From a virus: a stretch of 35,583 nt of DNA. Positions 28,788 to 35,583 of this stretch are shown piece after piece; position 1 is the stretch's first letter; every line of letters starts with the position of its first letter. The translations under genes were made by a program, and so were the position numbers. The notes beneath the pieces were generated by a model that worked only from the letters and a program-made list of their open reading frames with translations, ran no database searches and was not told the DNA's origin. The DNA lies in the IMG/VR virus record IMGVR_UViG_3300044655_000284, positions 1-35,583 of that record; one strand, 5' to 3'.

Positions 28788-30241
28788 TTCTGCTCCTCTT
28801 GTTTTTTGCCTGCTCGCATTAATGCGGCTAATTTATTAACATCGGACTTTCTCATTTTAGTGGCAGCAGCCCTAGCACCATAAGCACCAGCAGTTAACCC
28901 TAACCCTAATGGGCCACTAACGGCAGTCGTTAATATAGATGGCAATATGCTACTAACTGAGCTTGTCGGGGCGAATTTACCAAAAATACGAACCACATTC
29001 TGCATATTAGAGCCACGAACTGCTTGTTTAATTGCTTCTTGTTCTTCAAGCGTAAACAAACGCATACGCTTCTCGTTGGTTGCTAGTTTTTTAAGCTCGT
29101 TATATAAAGCGTTTTCTAAGCCTGATTGAGAAAACTTGCCTTTCGTTAATTCGGCAGTTTCTAGCATATCGTCAAAAATTTCAGCCTTACTCATGCGACC
29201 ATAAACATCCCTAGCTTCTTTCCAAGCCTGTAAACCTTGTTTATCGCCAGCTTTAATAGAAGTTTCAGGAATATTTAGCACATAGTCATCAAACTTGTCT
29301 TTAAGAATGGTTGCCAAGCGTTTTTCTTCAAGGTCAGGACTTTTTTGTGCCCCTTGAATAAACTTACGCAAAGTCTTTAATTCATTAAAATCTTTAGGAA
29401 TTTTGGCGTTTTGAAGTTCGCTAAATGCTACTTCTAATTTAGAATATGAGCGTGGGTCGTAACCTTCTTCACGCAAATCTTTGCTAAAAGTTTTCATGGT
29501 ATTTGAAAAGTCTTTAGCGTTTAACTCAACATTAGATTCTTTGGCTTGCTTAAATAATTGGCTAGACCTTGTTGCTAATTCTTCAGCAGATGGGGCTGTA
29601 GCAATACGCATTTCTACCTCAGATGGCTCTCTACGCAATAAATCAGCTACTTTTTGAGGTGCAGTTTTTACTACCTGTGGGACTGCTTGTACCGCTTGGC
29701 TTACAGGTTGCACTACATTTTGTCTAACTGTGGGTACGCCAGTTGAAGCCATACGAGCATAGCTAGGCAACATACCTGTAGGCAATACTGGTGGCAATTT
29801 AGACGCTTCAAACGCACTACCAATGCTTTGCAATATGTCTTGGCTTACGGGGCTTGTAGGCTGATAAGTAAATTGTTGGGCTAATTCAGGTCTATCTACA
29901 CGCTGATTTGTGCCTTGTTGGATGTTTTGAACAATACCTTTACCAACGCCTAAAAATGGTGCAACAGCCCCAGTAACCATAGTTGCAGGCACTTCATACA
30001 AAGCTTTAACTTTGTCAGCCATTGTGCGTTTTGGTTCGGGTCTTACTTCAGGTTGTGGGGTTTGAGAAACAAGAGTTGGCACATCAGTATTAATGATGTT
30101 TGAACCCAATTTTTGCTTTGGTTGGGCGTTATATAGCTTTTTTGCTTGAGCAATAACATCTTCTTGACTAGCCCCAACAGGGCCAATCAATGTTATTTCC
30201 TTACCATCAGGAGCAACGACTGTATATTCTTTTTCAGCCAT
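28784..30241 (-). CDS. Internal virion/ejection-type protein
   Basis: A 485-aa protein. The N-terminus (EYTVVAPDGKEITLIGPVGA, then SQEDVIAQAKKLYNAQPK) is a module seen at the start of large phage virion proteins. The middle (about 190-400) is helical with coiled-coil potential, and near the C-terminus a Gly/Ala-rich hydrophobic stretch (AVSGPLGLGLTAGAYGA) could insert in membrane. It follows the gp13/14-like block, so it may correspond to T7 gp15/16-type ejected proteins, though it is shorter and no transglycosylase motif is visible. Confidence 0.65.
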   Translation of the reverse strand: MAEKEYTVVAPDGKEITLIGPVGASQEDVIAQAKKLYNAQPKQKLGSNIINTDVPTLVSQTPQPEVRPEPKRTMADKVKALYEVPATMVTGAVAPFLGVGKGIVQNIQQGTNQRVDRPELAQQFTYQPTSPVSQDILQSIGSAFEASKLPPVLPTGMLPSYARMASTGVPTVRQNVVQPVSQAVQAVPQVVKTAPQKVADLLRREPSEVEMRIATAPSAEELATRSSQLFKQAKESNVELNAKDFSNTMKTFSKDLREEGYDPRSYSKLEVAFSELQNAKIPKDFNELKTLRKFIQGAQKSPDLEEKRLATILKDKFDDYVLNIPETSIKAGDKQGLQAWKEARDVYGRMSKAEIFDDMLETAELTKGKFSQSGLENALYNELKKLATNEKRMRLFTLEEQEAIKQAVRGSNMQNVVRIFGKFAPTSSVSSILPSILTTAVSGPLGLGLTAGAYGARAAATKMRKSDVNKLAALMRAGKKQEEQK

Positions 30242-31605
30242 TATTTAACTCTCCAACCGCCTTGTTGGCTTGGTGGCATACCAGCCCGTTTACGAGCCAA
30301 TTCCATGCCTTTTGTGACATTTTCTTCAAATTCTCTTGCAGCTTTAACAAATTCAACCTCTGACTGAGCCAAACTCATTCTGTTTAAGGCGGCTGTTGCT
30401 TTAGCACCTTCTTGCTCAGTAATTTGACCTGAACCTCTTAAATTTTCGTAAGCAGTCAAGAATGTTTGACCGCCAATTTGTTTTAAGCGTTCTTTAAAGT
30501 CAGTTGTATCGGTTGCTGGCAAGAATCCAGCTAAACCAAATCCACCAGTAATACCGCTTACACCAACAGCAGTATTAAATCCAGCATGGGGAGCTATTTT
30601 GCCGTATTGGATGCTTTCTTTACCTGTTTTGGGGTCTTTAACAACTTTTGCATCACCAATTAATGCATTAACATTATTGATAGTGTCTTGCATGAAACTG
30701 ATTGCGGCAGGTGCTTTTTCAGCATATTCAGCTTGGCGTTTTTGAGTATCAACAAAAAGCTGTTTATTGGCTTCATTTCTTGCTTGTGGTGACATATTTG
30801 GGCCACCCGTATAAGACGCTTGTGTCATAGTTGGTTGATTGCCAACAGTAGGTTGACCTACAGTTTGACTTACAGGTTGACCTTGACCACCACCTACAAC
30901 TTGGTTAGGCATAAATTGGACATTCCCACCATAACCGCCTGTTTGTGGTCTTGCACCGCCTGATGGCAAAGCCATTCCAGTTTCGTATTGGAATTTTCGA
31001 CCTTCTAATTCAGTAAATGCAGGTTTTGTGCCACCTTCAATAAAGGTAGATAACGGATTGGCAGCGTTGTAGTCAACCCAACCTTTTCTGACAGAACCAT
31101 CAGGATTTGGCAATTCTGCTTTTTCCCATTTTGGCCCTTCAGTCAATTTCTTCATAGCAAGTTGCTGTAAAGCAGGGTTGTAAGCAGTAGAACCAAACAA
31201 GTAAGCTGCTTGAGGGTCGCCACCAGCACGATAGGTCTGAGTAGGAATGTTGCCACCAGTTTGAGTTGGCCCAGCTTGCTCAAATGTTTGTTCTTTGCCA
31301 CGCAAAATATCACGATATTGATTCATTTCACTAGCGTACTGTTGACGCAATGCTTTAGCCAAATCAGCACTAGCTTTTTCACCTTTTTCGGCAAGTTTAG
31401 TACCTGCATAAGTTTGAAACATTGGTGCGGCATATTGAAAGAAGCTAGGTGCAACATAACGCCCACTAACCATTTGTCCTGACGGCATAGCCTGACCCTG
31501 TTGCATCAGCATTTGAGCCATCTGCTGTTGGCGGTTTAACGCTTGTTGTTGCTGTAGAATTTCGGGTGGTAAATTACCGCCTACATTAATCATGGGTTGT
31601 GCCAT
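30241..31605 (-). CDS. Internal virion-type structural protein
   Basis: A 454-aa protein with a Gln-rich N-terminus (residues 13-36), a helical segment (KLAEKGEKASADLAKALRQQ), a Gly/Pro/Gln-rich low-complexity middle (about 225-275) and a helical C-terminal third. No enzyme motif is present. It lies in the internal-virion block between the S74-bearing protein and the ejection-type protein and is coupled to the latter. A virion ejection component is likely from position; the family is not recognised. Confidence 0.65.
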   Translation of the reverse strand: MAQPMINVGGNLPPEILQQQQALNRQQQMAQMLMQQGQAMPSGQMVSGRYVAPSFFQYAAPMFQTYAGTKLAEKGEKASADLAKALRQQYASEMNQYRDILRGKEQTFEQAGPTQTGGNIPTQTYRAGGDPQAAYLFGSTAYNPALQQLAMKKLTEGPKWEKAELPNPDGSVRKGWVDYNAANPLSTFIEGGTKPAFTELEGRKFQYETGMALPSGGARPQTGGYGGNVQFMPNQVVGGGQGQPVSQTVGQPTVGNQPTMTQASYTGGPNMSPQARNEANKQLFVDTQKRQAEYAEKAPAAISFMQDTINNVNALIGDAKVVKDPKTGKESIQYGKIAPHAGFNTAVGVSGITGGFGLAGFLPATDTTDFKERLKQIGGQTFLTAYENLRGSGQITEQEGAKATAALNRMSLAQSEVEFVKAAREFEENVTKGMELARKRAGMPPSQQGGWRVK

Positions 31606-31606
31606 A

Positions 31607-31972
31607 TTAGAACTCCTGTGCCGCTAACATTCTGCTTTGTTGCGAATATGGGTCTGTGCCATATTGCTGAGAAACATTGTATTGGGTATATGGGTTATAA
31701 GTCCCCATACCACCCATTTGTACATCTAGTGCGTTTATTTGCTCTTGTGTCTGTGGCTTGCGTAAGGCATTTGCCATAGCTAATTGGTTGTAACCAGCCC
31801 CTACTTGCTTACCATCAACAGTCATTCCCGCTTGATTAGTCAAGTTCATACCTTGTTGCAAAGCCGCTTGTTGCATAGCTTGTTGTGCCCCAATGTTTTG
31901 ATAAACAGGATTTAACCCACCTAAATCTTGGGTTTGTGGCATTTGTTGAATGTAGGGGTTGTACATATTCAT
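31607..31972 (-). CDS. Small Gln/Asn/Tyr-rich virion protein
   Basis: A 121-aa protein of low complexity (MNMYNPYIQQMPQTQDLGGL, then QNIGAQQAMQQAALQQGMNL). It is rich in Gln, Met, Tyr and Asn, with a NALRKPQTQEQINALDVQMG region. It is probably a disordered minor virion protein. The ATG overlaps the previous stop as ATGA. Not recognised. Confidence 0.65.
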   Translation of the reverse strand: MNMYNPYIQQMPQTQDLGGLNPVYQNIGAQQAMQQAALQQGMNLTNQAGMTVDGKQVGAGYNQLAMANALRKPQTQEQINALDVQMGGMGTYNPYTQYNVSQQYGTDPYSQQSRMLAAQEF

Positions 31973-33024
31973 GGTAATAGTCCGTAATCTACGACTTTAT
32001 AGCCGTCATCGAGGGTTTTAACTGCATAAGGGAATACTTGCTCTACTTCTTGTGCCATTACACCAACATGGATACCTTCACCTGCTAATGGGTGCGATTT
32101 CACTTCGTCTATGTATTCAAAGCTATAAAGAGTCAAGCCGTTATCCATTACACCGATTGCTTTAATGTTTTCTTTAAGTCTGACATCTGACATCATCATT
32201 GCAGAACTGCCTAAACTAAATAAACCTTGATTGAGGTTAGCTTGGGCGGCTTGTTTGGCGTTAAAGTCACCCATTTGGGCGTTGTAACCCATCTGTGCAG
32301 CACCTAATATGTCAGGGCCAGCAGTCGTAGCTTGTTGGGCAGAATTAACGAATTGTGGGCCTTGCACCTGTGCACCTGTGCGAACCGCAGATAGGGTGTT
32401 TAGTGGCTCGTTTCTAAGGTAGGCTTGCTCTTGCAATGCAGACTGACGGGCTTGCTGACCAACACCAAAACCTTGAGTTGTAGCAGCAGCTAATAAATCA
32501 TTCTCACGCTGTCCTTGCATACGCATAGCGTTTTCATACGCCTTAGAGCCAATATCAATGCCTTTGTTGGCTAAGTCTTGTGCTAATTGCTCACGACCCA
32601 TTTGTAATTGGGGGGCAAGGCGTTGCATATAAGCTTCTTGGTAAGTCTGACTAGGATTAAACCCTGTGCTTGGTAATTGGCTTACATCAAACGGGGTGTT
32701 GAGCATATTCTCAACATAACCCAATCCTTGACCAGCAAGTCTGCCTAATCCAAGACTTGTTTGGTTTTGATAATCAAGAAGTTGTTGTTGTTCAGGGCTT
32801 AAGGTTTGAGTAGCAGTCCAAGTAGGATTGCCATAAGGGTCAGCACCAGTAACAGCGTAGTTAAGATTGCCATAAGGCGTTACTTGGTTTACTCGGTTAG
32901 CCGCAGTTGCTAGTCTAGCCGCATCAATATTACCTGCAGCCGTTTCTTGTGCAGCAGCCCTGTAATCAGGAGCAGCAGGGGCACTTGGAGCAGGCCCTAA
33001 TCCTAAAAATCCACCACCACCCAT
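31969..33024 (-). CDS. Virion protein with C-terminal peptidase S74/chaperone domain
   Basis: A 351-aa protein. Residues 1-275 are Ala/Gln/Gly-rich and helical (like T7 gp14-type core proteins), with a Gly-rich start. From residue 279 it carries SDVRLKENI, then YSFEYID and GVMAQEVEQVFPYAV, the Ser-Lys catalytic motif and core of the intramolecular chaperone auto-processing domain (Peptidase_S74). The domain is about 73 residues and ends the protein. It normally folds and cuts itself off beta-helical fibre trimers; its fusion here is unusual. Overlaps the next gene by ATGA. Confidence 0.75.
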   Translation of the reverse strand: MGGGGFLGLGPAPSAPAAPDYRAAAQETAAGNIDAARLATAANRVNQVTPYGNLNYAVTGADPYGNPTWTATQTLSPEQQQLLDYQNQTSLGLGRLAGQGLGYVENMLNTPFDVSQLPSTGFNPSQTYQEAYMQRLAPQLQMGREQLAQDLANKGIDIGSKAYENAMRMQGQRENDLLAAATTQGFGVGQQARQSALQEQAYLRNEPLNTLSAVRTGAQVQGPQFVNSAQQATTAGPDILGAAQMGYNAQMGDFNAKQAAQANLNQGLFSLGSSAMMMSDVRLKENIKAIGVMDNGLTLYSFEYIDEVKSHPLAGEGIHVGVMAQEVEQVFPYAVKTLDDGYKVVDYGLLP

Positions 33025-33025
33025 A

Positions 33026-33460
33026 CTATTCTCCCTTGTTTAAAGAGCATCGGATGTTAAGAAACCGACACTCCTCTTTTCTCATAGCCATAATCACTAA
33101 ATCACCACTCATGTGGGCATCAGGTATTTCAGCTACAACCTTAAAGCCCAAATGTCGGTTTAACTTTAGGGCATCTGTGTTATCAGCACAAATTTGCCCT
33201 AGTATAACGCTAACTCCAAGTTTATTAAAGGGGTAATCAAATACCGCCCATATAAAATCTTTACTAGCCCAATGCTCACCAACACTACCAATATGAATCT
33301 CACACGCCTTTGGCATAAAGTTGGTATATCCTGCCACCGCTACCAAATTGCCGTCTTTTAACTGCCCAATACATTGGGTGGTTTCAGGTAGGGGAAAGTT
33401 AAGTATCCGAACCAGCCATTCCCCCAAATATCGCTGGTTTTCAGTAGTAACAGTCCTCAC
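33026..33460 (-). CDS. GNAT-like acetyltransferase in the gp13 position
   Basis: A 144-aa protein with a GNAT layout: a strand pair (GNLVAVAGYTNF), a beta strand ACEIHIGSV, then the acceptor/CoA part with GQICADNTDALKLNRHLGFK (Asn94, conserved N-x-x-ALKLNR-LGF). T7-like phages often encode a GNAT-fold protein between tail tube B and internal core proteins (T7 gp13), where it assists virion assembly. The order here is the same. The start is GTG at 33460, overlapping the previous stop as GTGA. Catalysis is uncertain, as a clear Q/R-x-x-G-x-G/A loop is not evident. Confidence 0.75.
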   Translation of the reverse strand: MRTVTTENQRYLGEWLVRILNFPLPETTQCIGQLKDGNLVAVAGYTNFMPKACEIHIGSVGEHWASKDFIWAVFDYPFNKLGVSVILGQICADNTDALKLNRHLGFKVVAEIPDAHMSGDLVIMAMRKEECRFLNIRCSLNKGE

Positions 33461-35226
33461 AGTACCCCGCCACGCTCCATTACATAGTCAGTTGATGCCC
33501 AATGAAAGTCAATATTTTGCGATGCCACATTCAGGCTAATTGAGCCTGCGTAGCCTATTCCTGTCACGCCTTGCCATATCTTTGTTGTAATTAATGCACC
33601 GCCCCAGTTAGCGTTATCCCACAAAGCTGTGTCCCAAACCCCAACATCAAGAACACTAGGGTTAAAAGAGATTTGGTTGGTTAAAGGTACTGTTTCATAA
33701 TCGGTGCTTAGACCGCATAAAACAGTCGGTAAGCCATTATCGGACTGTAGGATAGGGCGTACCATAGTAAAGCGTTTTTGTTGCCCTCTGGAGTCAAAAT
33801 ACGAGTAAGCTTGCTGTACAAAAGCGGTTATGTTTGTGCCTGCATCAGAAAATGAGTCATAAAAACGGGCTACATAGCCATTTCCACCAAAATACATATC
33901 TTCATCACTCATTTCCCAACAATTTGCACCAATATTGGTAAATCTACACCAAGACTTTGTAATGTTGTGCATTACATATTGCTCAGAACCGCCTGTTACG
34001 GGGATATTGAGAATAAGCATATTATATTTAGCTAAGTAGTTTATCTGCCAACCAAAATTAGCGGAATAAGCGTCTGCCGCTTGGCTTATCGCAAAGAAAA
34101 TCTTGTCGGTAATGTTAACTCGTGGGTCTAAACGGGTGGATTGTAGTCCTGCGGATAGGGGTACTAAGCCTTGTTGGGTCAATAATAGGATGTCACCACC
34201 ATATTTAAAGACGCATTTACGGGCAAAAGTCTGTCCAATGTTCCAAATACCAATTAAAGCCCAATCTGCGGGGTTTGATGGGTCTGAACCCTTGTAAACA
34301 GCCACTTCTCCGTTACTTGTAACGAATACAGCTAGGTCATCGACCCCGTATCCAGCGTCAATAGTCCAAGTTCCCATTGCTTGTAAGTAGCCACCATTTT
34401 TAAAGATGCCACCAAGAGGAAACTCGCTTACTGCCCCGTTAATTGAATCTACAGGCAAATACCAAAAACTAAGGGAGTTTTTTTCTACAAAGTACAGACG
34501 CTCTTTAAACAAGTTTACATATGCAAATGTATTAGAGTTTTTACCTGTAATGTAATAATCAATTGTATAAGTACCTACAGTTGTGGCATCACCGCTTGGG
34601 GCAGTCGCCATCGTATAAGTGAGGGTCGTACCACCCGTTACAGTAATGCGATAAGTTCCATTAAATTCAGCAGGTATAGCTCCTGCTACTGTTATGGTGT
34701 TGCCTGTAACCAATCCATGAGCTACAGCAGTTGTTAGGGTAGCGGTTAGGTTGCCTGTGCCACCCCTAGTAATTGTGCTAATGGTTTGGGCGGTGCTTGT
34801 CGTAGCACTTCTTGACCATCTTGTACCATCATAGACCACCATTGGGTCAACCCCGTTAACGGCTGGCATAAACGAACCACCAGCAGTTGTAATCATGGAA
34901 TGAACCCACTTGCCATCGGTGTTACCTGTAAGACTAACAGTAGCCGTAGAGGTGCTGGTATCGTAAATAGTTGTTGTATTAGTAGCAAAGAGCTTAGTAA
35001 CTGATGGGCTACTATAACTCATTAAAGACAAGACTTGCCCTGTAATACCTGTAGAAATCTTGGTGTAACCTTTTCTGAGGGTCACATCCGTAGGCGTAGG
35101 AAAGAAGTTGACCATCTGAACCGCATCCAATGGGTTCATTTCTGCCAAAGAATCCCTTGCGTTCCAACCACCAATAGGGGCTGGTAAGGAAGCTGTAACT
35201 GCCCGTCTTTGTTGAGCTACAGCCAT
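33457..35226 (-). CDS. Tail nozzle/tubular B-like protein (T7 gp12 / P22 gp10 type)
   Basis: A 589-aa protein. The N-terminus (PAPIGGWNARDSLAEMNPLD, then AVQMVNFFPTPTDVTLRKGY) is the standard start of podoviral tail tube/stabilisation proteins, followed by a beta-propeller-like body and repeated FGGxx/WxRFTN-type strands. Residues of about 145-225 are an inserted beta domain (VAHGLVTGNTITVAGAI, then FNGTYRITVTGGTTLTYTM), similar to domains inserted in other virion proteins. The ATG is two bases after the previous gene's stop, linking it to the tail-tube gene. Confidence 0.8.
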   Translation of the reverse strand: MAVAQQRRAVTASLPAPIGGWNARDSLAEMNPLDAVQMVNFFPTPTDVTLRKGYTKISTGITGQVLSLMSYSSPSVTKLFATNTTTIYDTSTSTATVSLTGNTDGKWVHSMITTAGGSFMPAVNGVDPMVVYDGTRWSRSATTSTAQTISTITRGGTGNLTATLTTAVAHGLVTGNTITVAGAIPAEFNGTYRITVTGGTTLTYTMATAPSGDATTVGTYTIDYYITGKNSNTFAYVNLFKERLYFVEKNSLSFWYLPVDSINGAVSEFPLGGIFKNGGYLQAMGTWTIDAGYGVDDLAVFVTSNGEVAVYKGSDPSNPADWALIGIWNIGQTFARKCVFKYGGDILLLTQQGLVPLSAGLQSTRLDPRVNITDKIFFAISQAADAYSANFGWQINYLAKYNMLILNIPVTGGSEQYVMHNITKSWCRFTNIGANCWEMSDEDMYFGGNGYVARFYDSFSDAGTNITAFVQQAYSYFDSRGQQKRFTMVRPILQSDNGLPTVLCGLSTDYETVPLTNQISFNPSVLDVGVWDTALWDNANWGGALITTKIWQGVTGIGYAGSISLNVASQNIDFHWASTDYVMERGGVL

Positions 35227-35228
35227 GT

Positions 35229-35583
35229 TTAAGTCCCGTAGCCAGTATCAGGAATGTTAGCGTAACCGATAAGCACCTTCGTTGGGTAGGGTGCAAACGA
35301 CAGATTGGCAGAGCCTTTATCGTTGGCTTTAGCGACATTCAGATAGCGGAAATAGTCTTGTTGCAATGAAGTAGTATCAAAGCCTTTAATTTGGAAATAT
35401 TTAAGTTTTGTACCTAAAACCATGACTGTATCGTCAAATATGGTCGTGTCGGTATCAGCCGTAAAGCTGTTCTTTACTTGGTCGGTAGAACTTCTAGCCC
35501 AACCTTTTGAGCGGTATTCAAAACCTAAATACTCTTGTGTGTTATATGGTGGCCAAATTTGGAACTTATCGCCTAGAATACGC
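35229..35583 (-). CDS. 3' end of the tail-tube/adaptor gene (second copy, cut by right edge)
   Basis: Encodes 118 residues ending YANIPDTGYGT. It aligns base for base with window positions 1-343 (offset 35,240) at about 93% identity. All but two of its codon differences are silent (TGAVKN in the left copy, TDQVKN here). It joins the gene from the left edge in frame and continues into the nozzle-like gene. It is best read as the same locus seen twice through circular overlap, not a paralogue. Confidence 0.75.
   Translation of the reverse strand, partial: RILGDKFQIWPPYNTQEYLGFEYRSKGWARSSTDQVKNSFTADTDTTIFDDTVMVLGTKLKYFQIKGFDTTSLQQDYFRYLNVAKANDKGSANLSFAPYPTKVLIGYANIPDTGYGT
35241..35583. repeat. 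Imperfect terminal direct repeat (partner: 1-343)
   Basis: 343 bp at each end of the window align without gaps and with about 25 substitutions. The 97 bases at the inner side (positions 247-343) are identical. It closes the map into a circle of about 35,240 bp. Confidence 0.85.

Overview
The window is a nearly complete genome of a small tailed phage, almost certainly a podovirus. It carries a terminase pair, P22/T7-style portal, scaffold, capsid, tail-tube proteins, T7-like internal-virion block, fibres, and a holin plus GH108 endolysin. The sequence is AT-leaning, and genes are packed with ATGA or TAATG stop/start overlaps. The host is probably a Gram-negative bacterium, inferred from the GH108 endolysin, signal peptides and sigma70-type promoters; it cannot be named. 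The first 343 bases match the last 343 at about 93% identity, and both lie in the same tail-tube gene. The map therefore closes into a circle of about 35,240 bp (circularly permuted or terminally redundant), with the two ends coming from slightly different variants.

Layout. (1) Late leftward operon: it starts at about 14,507 with VRR-NUC nuclease, methyltransferase and ferritin-like protein, then small basic proteins, a zeta-like kinase, terS, terL, portal, a fibre-like protein, a GT9-like glycosyltransferase, a zinc-ribbon protein, scaffold, major capsid, a decoration-like protein, and the tail-tube protein at the left edge. It resumes at the right edge with the nozzle-like tail protein, a GNAT protein in the position of T7 gp13, internal-virion-like proteins, fibres and a glycine-rich adhesin. 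It ends in the lysis genes at about 23,316. (2) A short rightward pair (14,565-15,946): metallophosphoesterase and SprT-like metallopeptidase. (3) Early leftward operon (19,397 to 15,912): LPD29-like protein, many small proteins, a DnaT-like C-terminal-type replication protein, a PD-(D/E)XK-like protein and a Ref-like HNH nuclease. (4) Control region (19,398-20,376): a Cro/YdaS-like repressor and non-coding elements. (5) Early rightward operon (20,377-23,357): SSB-like protein, RecB-like nuclease, a secreted cysteine-rich miniprotein and small membrane proteins.

Regulation is the most distinctive part. Three promoters share a TTGCAC/TTGCAA -35 box, a 17-nt spacer and a TTAAG-N4-CTTAA-type palindrome abutting the -10. 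A fourth copy sits on the repressor's own start codon, where its mRNA may be leaderless. I infer that the repressor controls all four. Two unannotated structured RNAs stand out. One, on the minus strand just after the repressor gene, has a promoter-like box, an 18-bp stem and a U-tract. The other is a pseudoknotted element after the RecB-like nuclease. Early genes also use an unusual GGGGGAA ribosome-binding box.

No DNA polymerase, primase, replicative helicase, RNA polymerase or integrase is visible, and I saw no tRNA or CRISPR array. Replication presumably uses the host replisome, helped by the replication-associated protein, the SSB-like protein and the nucleases.
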